Shown: positions 48,117 through 58,100, numbered from the stretch's first letter. The stretch is 64,000 nucleotides of DNA from an uncultured Methanolobus sp. (GCF_963667555.1 NZ_OY763421.1:124001-188000), one strand, 5' to 3'. Made by a program: numbers and translations. Notes: generated by a model not told the origin, from the sequence alone.

Positions 48117-49026
48117 GCAATGACTCCAGTCGCACGCCTTCTGTTGTATTCTTTGTAATTATGGCTTCTCCGCCAGCATTCTCTATTGCTTTTGCAATAT
48201 CTTCAGCGTTATTTTCCCGGGCCAGCGCAACCATGCAGCCTCCACCGCCGGCACCTGTTATCTTGGCACTGATTGCACCACTGTCACGGGCGGCATATAC
48301 CAGTGAAGACAGTTCTGCACAACCAACGCCGATAGCATCCAGAAGCCCCTGGTTTATGTTCATGAGCTTTCCGATGGTCTCGTAGTCTTCTTGGGCAACC
48401 AGTTCTTCTGCCAATATGGACATCTGTCCTATATTGGAAAGTATGGGTTCAACCACAGACGGGAAATCGCTTCGCAATTTTGCAACATTGCCTACAAGTT
48501 CTTTTGTAGAAGAGAATTTGTGTGTATTGCCAACCACGATAGGGCAGGAGATAAGGTCCAGCTTCCTCCTTTGAGGGATCATAACAACACCACCCATGGT
48601 GCTGACGTATGTGTCCGTTGGGCTTGCGTTACCCTGAACCATTCTTTCGATCTCATGTCCGGTCCTTGCTATGTCTTCAAGGGAAAGATCGCACTCAAAA
48701 AGATGATTCAATGCCTGGATGCTGGCAACTGTGACTGCTGCCGAAGAACCAAGTCCGGAACCCACGGGGAGTTCAGATTCTATGACTATGCGCACGCCCC
48801 GAATATCTGCAAACTGTCGCATCTTTTCGATGACATAAGACACATAAGGATGGATATCATGATCAAGTCCGGTACGTCCCAGAACAGATTCAATGACCAC
48901 TTCATCGGATTTTTCCACACTTACTTTTGTGCGAAGTTCAATTGCGCAGCAGATTGCGCTTTCTCCATACACGACTGCGTGTTCGCCAAAAAGGTATACT
49001 TTTCCGGGTGCGGAGCATGTGATCAT
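48109..49026 (-). CDS. mvk: Mevalonate kinase
   Basis: 305-residue GHMP kinase. N-terminal APGKVYLFGEHAVVYGE (~5-21), the ATP-binding PVGSGLGSSAAVTVAS (~86-101) and the C-terminal KITGAGGGGCMVAL (~258-271). Phosphorylates mevalonate. It leads the mvk-ipk-fni-rnj-idsA series; AGGA lies upstream of its ATG. Confidence 0.96.
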   Translation of the reverse strand: MITCSAPGKVYLFGEHAVVYGESAICCAIELRTKVSVEKSDEVVIESVLGRTGLDHDIHPYVSYVIEKMRQFADIRGVRIVIESELPVGSGLGSSAAVTVASIQALNHLFECDLSLEDIARTGHEIERMVQGNASPTDTYVSTMGGVVMIPQRRKLDLISCPIVVGNTHKFSSTKELVGNVAKLRSDFPSVVEPILSNIGQMSILAEELVAQEDYETIGKLMNINQGLLDAIGVGCAELSSLVYAARDSGAISAKITGAGGGGCMVALARENNAEDIAKAIENAGGEAIITKNTTEGVRLESLHG

Positions 49027-49087
49027 AGTTTTCCTGATCCTTTTCTTATATGTATGATCTATCTGTGAATTCCAGTCTCATGGGCTG

Positions 49088-49885
49088 TTATTCAATAGTG
49101 ATCGCCGCGTATCCTACAACTCCTGAGAAGTCTCCGCTCACATCGCCACTTGTTGCATATTTGATCAACGACGCAGTGCTTGCTCCAAATTCTTTTGAAG
49201 CTGCAAGCATGGCCGCAATAGGTCCAAATCCACATGCAGAAATATTCTTTTCGTCCCTGCGCCTGTAAAACTCAGGGATGTCCATATCCAGTATAGCTTC
49301 TATCAGGTAGCTATCCTGTTTCCTTGCAACATGGTCCGGTTGATAGTGCGTAAAGTCACTGGATGCGATAAAAACCACTTTCTTTCCTGTAGCTTTAACT
49401 GCACGGGCAACTTCTGCTCCTACTTCCATGGCAGTTTCTTCGTCCTGAAGTCCCATGCATATTGGAAGTATTGAAAAGTCACTGTCAAACCGATGCTGCA
49501 AAAATGGTATCTGAACTTCTATGGAATGCTCAAAATGGTGTGCAAGCTCATCAAAGTCTATAATGGAACCGGCAAGTTGCTTTCCAATTTCCCTGTCAGT
49601 CTCTACAACACCAAGCGGAGTTGTCCAGCTATCCTGGGAAAGAGCCACGGCAGAGCCATAACCTGTATGGTTCGGACCAAACAGGACATAAGTGTCTGCC
49701 CTGGGAAGTCTGGCATATGCATGTGCTGCCACCCCTCCGGAATATACGTATCCTGCATGAGGTACGACAGCACCAAGGACGGGCTCCTCTGAGATAGCCA
49801 CATCCTTAAAGCACCTGCTAAGTTCCTTTTTCAGACTTTTTGGATTTTGCGGGTAGAATTGACCGGCAACGGTTGTTTGTCTCAT
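49088..49885 (-). CDS. MEMO1-family protein (AmmeMemoRadiSam system protein B)
   Basis: 265 residues. Opens with RQTTVAGQFYPQ, then GAVVPHAGYVYSGGVAAHAY (~39-58) and later SSDFTHYQPD (~175), which together carry the conserved His/Asp pocket of the MEMO family, a dioxygenase-like fold of uncertain function. ATG at 49885 is chosen for GGTGATC eight bases upstream. It lies between rps2 and mvk, a neighbourhood common in archaea. Confidence 0.93.
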   Translation of the reverse strand: MRQTTVAGQFYPQNPKSLKKELSRCFKDVAISEEPVLGAVVPHAGYVYSGGVAAHAYARLPRADTYVLFGPNHTGYGSAVALSQDSWTTPLGVVETDREIGKQLAGSIIDFDELAHHFEHSIEVQIPFLQHRFDSDFSILPICMGLQDEETAMEVGAEVARAVKATGKKVVFIASSDFTHYQPDHVARKQDSYLIEAILDMDIPEFYRRRDEKNISACGFGPIAAMLAASKEFGASTASLIKYATSGDVSGDFSGVVGYAAITIE

Positions 49886-49957
49886 ACTACTGATCACCCT
49901 ATATTATTCTATAAGGGTTTTTGATTATATGTAGTATGCTTTTAACAAGTTGTCAGT

Positions 49958-50599
49958 TCAGACTCCTGCTTCAAAGTCTTCAAGTTCATAAGTGAACATT
50001 GTGTCATTGGACTTTGAGATCTCTCTTGCCAGCAGCCAGTAGACGAGGGAAAGTGCCTTTCTACCTTTGTTGTTGGTTGGGATCACAAGGTCGACATTTG
50101 ATGTCATGTTGTTAGTGTCACAGAGTGCAACAACAGGAATTCCTACATTTACAGATTCCTTGATCACCTGTGCGTCACCGGTTGGGTCGGTTACAATTAC
50201 TACATCAGGCTCGTAGAAGTACTCTACCTTAGGGTTTGTAAGAGTTCCAGGAATGAATCTTCCGACCATTGACTTTGCACCGATTGCTTTTGCGAACATC
50301 TTTGCAGGGAACTGGCCGTACTGTCTTGCGGAAACTACCAGTATCCTTCTTGGGTCGTAGTTTGCAAGGAATGCTGCTGCGAGCTTTATTCTCTCATCGG
50401 TTGCCTGGATGTCAAGTACGTAAAGACCGTCTGTTCTGACACGGTAGACGAACTTCATCATGTTCTCGGTCTTCTGCTGGGTACCGATGTGTACGCCTGC
50501 TGCAAGGTACTCGTCTATAGGTACAAGGGAAGTTGTTTTTGCTTCTTCTCCTGCTTCAGTAATAACTTCATTAGTTGTAGTTTCTTCAATTGAATCCAT
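49958..50599 (-). CDS. rps2: Ribosomal protein uS2 (S2)
   Basis: 213 residues of archaeal uS2, with an acidic N-terminal extension, [23 protein letters not shown] (seen as [15 protein letters not shown], ~32-46), [12 protein letters not shown] and the C-terminal [21 protein letters not shown]. 30S subunit protein. Preceded on the strand by rpoK. Confidence 0.97.
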   Translation of the reverse strand: MDSIEETTTNEVITEAGEEAKTTSLVPIDEYLAAGVHIGTQQKTENMMKFVYRVRTDGLYVLDIQATDERIKLAAAFLANYDPRRILVVSARQYGQFPAKMFAKAIGAKSMVGRFIPGTLTNPKVEYFYEPDVVIVTDPTGDAQVIKESVNVGIPVVALCDTNNMTSNVDLVIPTNNKGRKALSLVYWLLAREISKSNDTMFTYELEDFEAGV

Positions 50600-50628
50600 A
50601 AAATCACCTTAAAATAGTTCTAAAATAA

Positions 50629-50805
50629 TCAAATATTTCGTTTAACAGTAATAGGAATTACTCCTAGTTCATATTCTCTCTTGGCAAGGAATAATGAGTT
50701 CATGCTTGGATCATCGATGAGCACCGGAGCTCCCATAGAAATCTGAAGTGCTCTTGCACCAACGATTCTTGCCTTTTCATACCTGGTGTAATGTTCAGTA
50801 GTCAA
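50629..50805 (-). CDS. rpoK: RNA polymerase subunit RpoK (Rpb6 homologue)
   Basis: 58 residues. Characteristic RpoK sequence: [17 protein letters not shown] (~7-23), GAPVLID and the C-terminal [10 protein letters not shown]. The start codon is TTG, supported by GGTGAT five bases upstream and by homology starting just after it. Small assembly subunit of archaeal RNA polymerase. Lies between rps2 (30 bases downstream) and tRNA-Pro; the ~200-base spacer up to the tRNA holds nothing I can support. Confidence 0.92.
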   Translation of the reverse strand: MTTEHYTRYEKARIVGARALQISMGAPVLIDDPSMNSLFLAKREYELGVIPITVKRNI

Positions 50806-51007
50806 TAGATCACCTGATCAAAATATATATGGAAATATCAACAGCCCATTTGTAGATAGCTACCCCTATTGCTTCCAAAAAGTGTTCCTGTATGAATAGC
50901 CATTAATGCGGTCAATGATAACCCTGATAAATAAATTTTATTCGGAATCCCTCCGAATGTGGTCATGTAACTTTTCAATCCAAACCAGTGTACCTGATTA
51001 AAGGGCA

Positions 51008-51106
51008 TGGGACCGCTGAGATTTGAACTCAGGTTCCGGCGTGTTTCGCATAGTAAATACATGTGTCCCGAACGCCGAAGGATGGTCCAGGCTACCCTAC
51101 GGTCCC
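51008..51106 (-). tRNA. tRNA-Pro (anticodon CGG) with intron
   Basis: Acceptor GGGACCG/CGGTCCC with discriminator A, D arm typical of tRNA-Pro (GGGTAGCCTGG), anticodon stem CGGCG/CGCCG and loop TTCGGGA with anticodon CGG. About 24 extra bases (beginning ACACATG) follow the third loop base after the anticodon start, at the canonical 37/38 position, as in archaeal bulge-helix-bulge introns. T arm is CTGAG-TTCAAAT-CTCAG. The 5' end lies one base after the rpoN stop, so it is probably transcribed with the ribosomal operon. Confidence 0.88.
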
Positions 51107-51107
51107 C

Positions 51108-51296
51108 TTACTGGTATGGGGCAAGTGTATCTACTAGCTCGACGTGTGAAAGGATCATCCTTCTGCAACAGTAGCGGACAACTCCAAGGTCATCCAGTAC
51201 AGCAGCCGCGTCTTCACCTTCAGCAACACGCTGTTTGTATTCTTCCCAAACGTTTGAGACAACTTTTCCACAGCTGAAACATCGAACTGGTAACAT
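51108..51296 (-). CDS. rpoN: RNA polymerase subunit RpoN (Rpb10 homologue)
   Basis: 62 residues. The zinc-binding CFSCGKVV (6-13) and later CCRRMILSH (~43-51) are the RpoN signature. Small assembly subunit of archaeal RNA polymerase. Nine bases after rps9 and one base before tRNA-Pro, within the rpl18e-rpl13-rps9 operon. Confidence 0.97.
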   Translation of the reverse strand: MLPVRCFSCGKVVSNVWEEYKQRVAEGEDAAAVLDDLGVVRYCCRRMILSHVELVDTLAPYQ

Positions 51297-51304
51297 CTTT
51301 TCGC

Positions 51305-51709
51305 CTACCTGTATGATTTCTGGTATTTGGCACGTGCACCGGGTCCACCAAATTTCTTGGTTTCCTTCTGCCTGGAGTCGTTAACCAGGAGATTACGGTC
51401 GTATGCCATGTAAGCATCTCTGAGAGCTGTGTCATTGGTCCAGTCTACAATGCCTCTTGCAATTGCAGTTCTTACAGCATTTGCCTGACCGATGATTCCA
51501 CCGCCACTAACTGTGACATCTATGTCCACGCCTTCAGCAACTTCGCCAGCGAGCATAACTGCTTCGACGATCTTGAGCTTTGCAAACTCTGGGTCAAAGA
51601 TCTCCAGTGGCTTCTTGTTGATGCGCACCTTTCCGGTTCCCTTCTTCACTGTTGCGCGTGCAATAGCTGTCTTCTTCTTACCTGATGAGGTTATAACTTT
51701 AGTAGTCAT
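51305..51709 (-). CDS. rps9: Ribosomal protein uS9 (S9)
   Basis: 134 residues of uS9: [21 protein letters not shown] (seen at ~10-30), [14 protein letters not shown] (~67-80), and the basic C-terminal [16 protein letters not shown] that reaches the decoding site. 17 bases after rpl13. Confidence 0.97.
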   Translation of the reverse strand: MTTKVITSSGKKKTAIARATVKKGTGKVRINKKPLEIFDPEFAKLKIVEAVMLAGEVAEGVDIDVTVSGGGIIGQANAVRTAIARGIVDWTNDTALRDAYMAYDRNLLVNDSRQKETKKFGGPGARAKYQKSYR

Positions 51710-51726
51710 TATGATTCTCCTCCTTC

Positions 51727-52146
51727 TTAGAACTTAGCACCGAGTTTTATACTGAGGTCGCCGAGTTTGAGGTACTTGTTTGAACTGAGGCGATTCATGT
51801 TTGCCTCTTCGATAGTTATGCATTCCTTGTTCTCAAGTTCCATTGGAATGCCAACATATACCTTAAGGTTAGCCATTGCTGCTCTTCCCCTTGCGCGTTT
51901 GTAAGGGAGCATACCTCTTACGGTTCTCTTAAGAATGCGGTCTGGTCTCTTTGGGAAGTATGGGCCAAACTCTGGCTTTCCTCTTCTCAGGGTCTCATCG
52001 TACTCTCTCATTGTGGTGTACTTTGAACCGGAGATCACTGCTTTCTCAGCATTGACGATAGCGACCTTCTCACCAGCAAGCAGCTTTTTTGCAACAGTAC
52101 TTGCAAGTCTGCCCAGAATAAGTCCTTCTGCATCGATAATTGTCAT
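51727..52146 (-). CDS. rpl13: Ribosomal protein uL13 (L13)
   Basis: 139 residues of archaeal uL13: [15 protein letters not shown] near the start, [12 protein letters not shown], and [18 protein letters not shown] in the middle. ATG at 52146 is used because AGGTGAAG, overlapping the rpl18e stop, precedes it; a GTG nine bases upstream is unlikely. Large-subunit protein. Confidence 0.96.
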   Translation of the reverse strand: MTIIDAEGLILGRLASTVAKKLLAGEKVAIVNAEKAVISGSKYTTMREYDETLRRGKPEFGPYFPKRPDRILKRTVRGMLPYKRARGRAAMANLKVYVGIPMELENKECITIEEANMNRLSSNKYLKLGDLSIKLGAKF

Positions 52147-52155
52147 CTTCTTCAC

Positions 52156-52536
52156 CTACTGCAAGATCTTGATACCTGATCCCTTTGGGTTCTCTTCCAT
52201 GATCTGTTCAATGGTCAGGCATTTGCCGCCAACCTCTGCGATCTTTTCCACTGCAGTTGCACTGAAGTTGTATGCTGCAACGGTGACTGCCTTATCAAGG
52301 AGTCCTGCGCCAAGTACTTTTCCTGCAATAAGGACAGTTTCTCCATCCTTTGCGTACCTGTTGATCTTACTGAGGTTTACCTGTGCATAGTTTTTGCCAG
52401 GTCTTTCCAGTTTCTTAGCCACATCTCTCCAGATAGCGACTTCATTCTGGCGTGACCCTTCCTTCAGTGCTGCAATGAGCACAGGGGTGCGTGGGTTTGC
52501 CTTTCTTTGGATTTTTACGTTTGTAGTCTTGCTCAT
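52156..52536 (-). CDS. rpl18e: Ribosomal protein eL18 (L18e)
   Basis: 126 residues of archaeal eL18: KANPRTPVLIAALKEGS near the start, VNLSKINRYAKDGETVLIAGKVLG in the middle (as KINRYAKDGE). ATG at 52536 is preceded by GGAGGAAC; a TTG upstream is inside that site. First gene of the minus-strand ribosomal run. A short palindrome, CGCACAATGTGCG, lies ~30 bases upstream in the leader. Confidence 0.96.
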   Translation of the reverse strand: MSKTTNVKIQRKANPRTPVLIAALKEGSRQNEVAIWRDVAKKLERPGKNYAQVNLSKINRYAKDGETVLIAGKVLGAGLLDKAVTVAAYNFSATAVEKIAEVGGKCLTIEQIMEENPKGSGIKILQ

Positions 52537-52669
52537 AATGTTCCTCCGCAAGAGTTTTTCTCACTCACGCACAATGTGCGTTCGAACATCCGTTAGGTGT
52601 CAGTTAAGTAAGAACATAGAGTCTGTAAACTCAGACTGGTGTTTGAATAACATTAATAGTACATAAAGA

Positions 52670-53146
52670 TTATGTGGGTCTTTCCCCGGTTCCAAGGACC
52701 TTACTGCAAACACGGTCATATATCTGATCGATATTGCATCCCATCTCCCTGGCAACAAGCAGACCTGCGATCTCAATATCAATAAGATCTCCAAGCTCTT
52801 CCTGCTTATTATTGATCATCACTATGGTTTCCTTGGTATTCTTTCCACAACCTGCAACTATCATGGCAATAATATCCTCTATTATTGACCTTTCCTGGAA
52901 CAGTGATCCGGAAGGTTTGAAACCATGCGGTATCTCTATTTTCGAGATGTCAAAAACAGGCGTAAGCTCTGCCCCTTCAAACCTGAGCAACTGAGCCACT
53001 ATCGCTTTATCCCTTATTTTGGATGCAGCATCTGGTGCCATCCATTTTAGATCGAAGGACAGCACAAATTCAAAATCCTTAATTGAAAGGGATTTCTTGT
53101 TGTTTCTTTTGAAAGGGGTAGCTGCAACAAGCATCAGCTCGTCCAT
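52670..53146 (-). CDS. DUF2240 family protein
   Basis: 158 residues recognised as DUF2240, an archaeal family of unknown function with a helical, possibly winged-helix N-terminus (PFKRNNKKSLSIKDFEFVLS) and the segment FEGAELTPVFDISKIEIPHG. Its start abuts the end of the next upstream gene (shared base), so the two form an operon. Confidence 0.8.
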   Translation of the reverse strand: MDELMLVAATPFKRNNKKSLSIKDFEFVLSFDLKWMAPDAASKIRDKAIVAQLLRFEGAELTPVFDISKIEIPHGFKPSGSLFQERSIIEDIIAMIVAGCGKNTKETIVMINNKQEELGDLIDIEIAGLLVAREMGCNIDQIYDRVCSKVLGTGERPT

Positions 53147-53628
53147 CAGGAACCTCTGCGAAGTTCATCTATGACAGTATCAGCAACTCTGCCGCATTCG
53201 GTTCTCTTCGGACCGTCAATGTGATTGATCTGGAGAACAAGAAGTTCATGCTCAAGGATGGCCCTGACAAGATATATGTCTCCCCTGAATGGCACGCGGT
53301 TGTACTTTCCGTCAAGGTAGCTGTATCTCAGGTGTATCCTGAAATCCACAATTCCCTCTGGTTCAAGTGTGTCAAGCACACCTTCCACTGTATCATAGTT
53401 CAGGGGTGAGAAATCAATACCGTTAGCAACTATCTCCACACCGATCTCTCTTTTAGCCTGAATACGGTGACCTCTTTTGGTTACCGATTCGGTAACGAAC
53501 ATGCCGAACTTGCCATCCATGTTCGCCATCACTTTCACAAAAAAAGGAAGGTCCGAATGGTAGCGATATTTCTGTTCAAACTCCACAGTCCTGTGCGGAA
53601 ACCGATGATATATTCGCTTTCGCATCAT
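53146..53628 (-). CDS. Conserved hypothetical protein upstream of DUF2240 gene
   Basis: 160 residues, basic, beta-rich, no recognised domain. Blocks such as HLRYSYLDGKYNRVPFRGDIY (as YSYLDGKYNRVPFRG) and INHIDGPKRTE look strongly structured. It overlaps the DUF2240 gene by one base. An adjacent second ATG (ATGATG) leaves a one-codon ambiguity in the start. Function unknown. Confidence 0.7.
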   Translation of the reverse strand: MMRKRIYHRFPHRTVEFEQKYRYHSDLPFFVKVMANMDGKFGMFVTESVTKRGHRIQAKREIGVEIVANGIDFSPLNYDTVEGVLDTLEPEGIVDFRIHLRYSYLDGKYNRVPFRGDIYLVRAILEHELLVLQINHIDGPKRTECGRVADTVIDELRRGS

Positions 53629-53678
53629 TTTTTACTGCTACCATCCTTTTAATTTATATTTTCAGATCCGGTCTTAGA

Positions 53679-55250
53679 TTATAATTTGATGAGCTTGGCG
53701 TCGATTATTCCCTCAACTGCTCTCATCTCTTTCAGTATGTTCTCAGGAACTTCTGAATCAACATTAAGAACCATTATGGTAGTTCCACCTATTTCAGCTC
53801 TTCCTACTTGCATGCCTGATATGTTGATATCATTCTTTCCAAGTACAAGACAGCATGGCCCGATAACATTTGGTTTGTTGATGTGTTTTGCAACGATCAT
53901 GTATCCGGCTGGCACGATATCCACATGCTCACCATTGACACTGATGATCTTTCCTTTGCCGGCAATAACAGTACCGCCAATGGATACTTTCTCATCACTC
54001 ATTGTAACTTCTATCTTAATGGTGGAGCTGAACTCTGAGGTTGTCTCGGACTTGCTCTCGATAACTTCAACTTTCCTTGACTTTGCAAGGGCGCCTGCGT
54101 TCACATAGTTCACTGCGGAACCAAGGGCAACCTGAAGCATACCCTTAAGTGCGGCAACAGTCACAGGTCTTGTGTCCTTCTCAGCAATGTCACCGTTGTA
54201 TGATATTGCGATCTTCTCGTAGTTCTTACCAAGGAGTTGCGCACATGCATTGCTCATTGTCTCAGCAAGCTGGATGTAAGGCGCAAGCATTGTCATAAGT
54301 TCCGGTTTTACGGAAGGGATGTTGATAGCGCTCTTTGCAGTTCCGCCATTAAGTACAGCAACAACTTCCTCTGCAACTGAAACAGCTACATTGATCTGTG
54401 CTTCTTCAGTTGAAGCACCAAGGTGCGGAGTAACTATGATGTTCTTGCAGTCAAGAAGTGGCCCGTCAAAAGGTGGTTCACTGGTGAATACATCGATCGC
54501 TGCACCTGCAATTCTTTCACTGTTAAGGGCTTCTGCGAGAGCTTCCTCATTGATGATGCCTCCGCGTGCGCAATTGATGATTCTTGCGTTCTTCTTCATC
54601 ATGCCAAACTCTTCAGCATCGATGATATTTCTTGTATCTTTGGTAAGTGGTGTGTGAACTGTAATGAAATCCGCTTCCTTTACGATCTCATGGACGGACA
54701 TCATCTTCACGCCCATCTCCTTTGCTCTCTCATCAGAGACAAATGGGTCGTAAGCAAGGATGCTCATGTTCATGCCCTGTGCCCTCTTGGCAACCTCGGC
54801 ACCGATACGTCCAAGTCCGATAACACCAAGGGTCTTTCCGTTGACCTCAACACCCATGAACTTGTTGCGCTCCCATTTTTTAGCTTTAAGGGAGGCATCG
54901 GCCTGTGGCACGTTCCTTGCAAGTGCCATCATCATAGCAATGGTGTGTTCTGCGGCAGAAAGCATGTTACCTTCAGGCGCATTGACAACAATAATTCCCT
55001 TTTCTGTTGCTGCTTCTACATCTACGTTGTCTACACCGACACCGGCCCTGCCTACGATCTTCATCTTATCGGCAGCCTCGATGACCTTTCTTGTAACCTG
55101 TGTTCCGCTTCTTATGACAAGAGCGTCATATTCCGGTATTTTCTCAACAAGTTCCTCTTCGGAAAGTTTTGTAATGACATCAACTGTGAAATGCTGCTGA
55201 AGTATTGTTAATCCCTGTTCTGATAATGGATCACTGACTAGTACTTTCAT
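53679..55250 (-). CDS. serA: D-3-phosphoglycerate dehydrogenase
   Basis: 523 residues, the long SerA form: NAD-binding domain with GLGRIGAEVAKRAQG (~146-160) and the catalytic PHLGASTEEAQ (~280-290), an intervening (ASB) domain and a C-terminal ACT domain from ~450. Catalyses the first step of serine synthesis. ATG at 55250 is chosen for GGAGA upstream and family start; an earlier ATG is not supported. Confidence 0.96.
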   Translation of the reverse strand: MKVLVSDPLSEQGLTILQQHFTVDVITKLSEEELVEKIPEYDALVIRSGTQVTRKVIEAADKMKIVGRAGVGVDNVDVEAATEKGIIVVNAPEGNMLSAAEHTIAMMMALARNVPQADASLKAKKWERNKFMGVEVNGKTLGVIGLGRIGAEVAKRAQGMNMSILAYDPFVSDERAKEMGVKMMSVHEIVKEADFITVHTPLTKDTRNIIDAEEFGMMKKNARIINCARGGIINEEALAEALNSERIAGAAIDVFTSEPPFDGPLLDCKNIIVTPHLGASTEEAQINVAVSVAEEVVAVLNGGTAKSAINIPSVKPELMTMLAPYIQLAETMSNACAQLLGKNYEKIAISYNGDIAEKDTRPVTVAALKGMLQVALGSAVNYVNAGALAKSRKVEVIESKSETTSEFSSTIKIEVTMSDEKVSIGGTVIAGKGKIISVNGEHVDIVPAGYMIVAKHINKPNVIGPCCLVLGKNDINISGMQVGRAEIGGTTIMVLNVDSEVPENILKEMRAVEGIIDAKLIKL

Positions 55251-55709
55251 TTTGTCTATCTCCGCAGATAAGTGCAATAATTATTGCGCATTTTGATTTT
55301 ATAGGTTTAAAGGACAAATGCAATTATATCTTTTTCTACATAATGTCCGTAAGGTTTCGATCTCGTTCAAGTGACCTCAACCCATTTAACCTATTTTAAC
55401 CTACTTTGTAAATGCGCCATTTTACATATACTTGTCTCTTTAAGAATTTAAGTGCTTAATAATATAAAGAGGAATTGTAAAGAAATATGTAAGACTGGGT
55501 AATAATTATCATATGAACAGTTTGAGCTAATCCTTTTTTGCATGATAAGTTTAGTCCTATTTTTCCTCCTGATTATTTAATCGGGATAAAATAGGAAGTT
55601 ATATATAAAATACTCCATATTTGCCTAATGTAAGCCATAATGCCGTTGAAAATGAATTAAAGCATCAATAATGCCAAAATGAATTTTTCTTTTTGTAGTA
55701 GGAACGTAT
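55251..55709. other. Divergent promoter spacer between serA and histidine kinase
   Basis: AT-rich with no gene or tRNA. TATA-like stretches occur near 55590-55610 (TTATATATAAAAT, plus strand), ~100 bases before the kinase start. Confidence 0.45.
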
Positions 55710-58100
55710 ATGCGAAAAGACGTTAGGATAATACTGATTTCAATATGTTTCGGTCTGACATTTTTAATTGCAGATACATACATAGCTCACCTACTCTTTT
55801 CCGTAAATATACTGCCATTTTCGATTGAAGAAAAAGAGACATTCTATGATTTTTACGTAAAGTCCTTTGTGTTCATTGGCTTCCTTCTTTTTGGTATGAC
55901 CGTTTCAAAAATGGCTCAGAAATGTAATTTTGCAGAAAATGAACTCCTGTCCCAGTTAAGGTTCGAGAACCTTGTTGCAGAAATATCTTCTAATTTCATT
56001 GGAAAGAAATCAGAACACATTGACAATGCTATTGCGCAGTCGCTCAAAAAGATGGCTGATTTCGCAGATGCTGATCGAAGTTACTTAATATTATTGTCCC
56101 AGGAGCCTGATGAGAATGATACGGTATACCAATGGCACACTAATAATAGGGACAACAGGAAAATTTACAATTATCCCGGCCGTAACTTCCCGTGGTGGAT
56201 GGAAAAAATGGCCAGCCCTGAGATCGTTCACATTCCGGATACATCAAAACTTCCACCTTCTGCCAGCAGGGAAAAAAGCGTTTTACAGGAAGAAGGCATA
56301 GAATCCGTGCTTTCCATACCTTTACAATCCGGCGGAAAAATGATAGGTTTTCTTGGCTTTGATACTATTGACCGTAAAAAGCAATGGCCGCAGAACTATG
56401 TAAAGCTAATGAGGGTTGTCGGGGACATTTTTATTGACAGCATCGAACGAAAAAAAGCAGAAGAATCCATACTGAAACATCGTGAAAGACTGTCAAGGGC
56501 ACAGGAAATATCGCATGTTGGAAGCTGGGAGGTAGATCTGCATACAAAGAAACATTTCTGGTCAGATGAAATGTATCACTTAATGGGTTACTCTCCTGAG
56601 GAAATTAACATTAGCAGAGTTCACTATTATGAACGGATGCATCCGGATGACAGGGAAGATTTCACTTCATGCATAGAACTGGCACTTTCCATACCCGGAT
56701 ATAAATTTGACACTAAAACCCGTTTCATCAAAAAGAATGGAAGTATCTGCATCCTGCATTCTCTTGGCGAGGTCACATGGGACAATGAGGGCAGGCAAAT
56801 GCTGTTCCAGGGAACTACCCAGGATATAACTGAAATATCACTTGCCCAGGAAGACCTGCAAAGAAAGAACCGCAATCTTGTGATACTCCAGTCCACGGCA
56901 ATGATAGCCGCAAGTTCAATGGAAATGGAAGACTTCCTCAGGGATATTTTGAAAGAAATAAACTCATATCTTGGTTGTTCTGCCGGTTCAGTTTATCTTT
57001 TCAATTCCGCAGAGCACAGATTTGATCTATGTTCTTTCACTGGTTTCAGGGATAAGATCGTTGAAAAACTGGACTGCTTAAAGGAAGATGATCCGCTGTT
57101 CAGCCTGATCCCTGACACGAAGAAGACATGGATAACTGGAAAAGTTGATGAGATAAAGGGTTGCCTTAAATGGATCATCGATTCAGAATGTATCGGGAAA
57201 CTGGTCTACATTCCAATTATAGCCCGCGAGGATCTTGTGGGTGTAATTTTACTCCTGCCTGATAAGGAAACTATCATCTCAAAATCCGACCTCAACATAC
57301 TGGGTAATGTCGGACGGCAGATTGGCATAACTGTGGAGAACATCCGACTTCTTGATGAGACACGCAAAGCCTATGAAGAACTGAAATCCCTTGACCGGAT
57401 GAAAGATGAGTTCGTTGCCAACATAACTCATGAGCTAAAGACTCCTCTGATCTCCATAAAAGGTTACAGCGAAGTAATATATGAGGGTCTTCTGGGTGAG
57501 CTTGAAGACAAGCAAAAACAGTGCATGAAAATAATTGTTTCCAATTCAGAGCGTCTGGAAAGACTCATAGAATCATTACTTAACATGAACTCACTCTATT
57601 TTGAAAAATATCATGTTCTGTCACCTATATACCTGAAAGATGTCATGGATAATGCCATTACAAGTCTTTCAATGAGGACTGAAGAAAAGGAGATAAGTAT
57701 AATCAAAGATTGTCCTGCTGATGTGCATCTTGTTTACGGCAACTGTGAATTCCTGAAATACCTTTTTGTTTACATTCTGGATAATGCTGTCAAATTCTCA
57801 TCAAAGGGATCTCAAGTCACCATCAAGGTCACTGAATCTGAGAAGGATGCCCATGTATCAGTTATTGATCATGGAATTGGTATCCCCGGATCATGTATGG
57901 ACAGGATATTTGACAGATTCTATCAGGTAGATGGCTCAGCTACACGCATTTACGGGGGGAACGGTCTTGGATTGTATCTGTCAAAGAATATTGTAGAGTT
58001 ACATTCCGGAGCAATAGACGTGGAAAGTGAGGAAGGAGTAGGAACAACAGTACATATTTCCCTGCCCCTGTTCAATCCTGATATCCATGATACGGAATAA
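55710..58100 (+). CDS. Membrane-bound sensor histidine kinase (GAF-PAS-GAF)
   Basis: 796 residues. Two N-terminal membrane spans (~5-30 and ~50-67), GAF domain (~100-245), PAS domain (~260-375: SWEVDLHTKKHFWSDEMYHLMG and GTTQDITE), second GAF (~395-550), dimerisation/His box FVANITHELKTPLISIKG (~570, phosphorylated His) and ATPase domain with LDNAVKFSS, DHGIGIP and GNGLGLYL. It autophosphorylates in response to an unknown signal. No response regulator gene is adjacent, so it is an orphan kinase, common in methanogens. ATG follows TAGTAGGAACG. Confidence 0.95.
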   Translation: MRKDVRIILISICFGLTFLIADTYIAHLLFSVNILPFSIEEKETFYDFYVKSFVFIGFLLFGMTVSKMAQKCNFAENELLSQLRFENLVAEISSNFIGKKSEHIDNAIAQSLKKMADFADADRSYLILLSQEPDENDTVYQWHTNNRDNRKIYNYPGRNFPWWMEKMASPEIVHIPDTSKLPPSASREKSVLQEEGIESVLSIPLQSGGKMIGFLGFDTIDRKKQWPQNYVKLMRVVGDIFIDSIERKKAEESILKHRERLSRAQEISHVGSWEVDLHTKKHFWSDEMYHLMGYSPEEINISRVHYYERMHPDDREDFTSCIELALSIPGYKFDTKTRFIKKNGSICILHSLGEVTWDNEGRQMLFQGTTQDITEISLAQEDLQRKNRNLVILQSTAMIAASSMEMEDFLRDILKEINSYLGCSAGSVYLFNSAEHRFDLCSFTGFRDKIVEKLDCLKEDDPLFSLIPDTKKTWITGKVDEIKGCLKWIIDSECIGKLVYIPIIAREDLVGVILLLPDKETIISKSDLNILGNVGRQIGITVENIRLLDETRKAYEELKSLDRMKDEFVANITHELKTPLISIKGYSEVIYEGLLGELEDKQKQCMKIIVSNSERLERLIESLLNMNSLYFEKYHVLSPIYLKDVMDNAITSLSMRTEEKEISIIKDCPADVHLVYGNCEFLKYLFVYILDNAVKFSSKGSQVTIKVTESEKDAHVSVIDHGIGIPGSCMDRIFDRFYQVDGSATRIYGGNGLGLYLSKNIVELHSGAIDVESEEGVGTTVHISLPLFNPDIHDTE

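Noticed and set aside
50838..51062. Open frame of 74 codons between rpoK and tRNA-Pro
   Set aside because: It overlaps the tRNA-Pro gene on the same strand and has no recognisable protein features.
52570..52600. tRNA-like GTTCGAAC motif upstream of rpl18e
   Set aside because: No acceptor or anticodon arms around it; it is only a short match next to a small palindrome in the leader.
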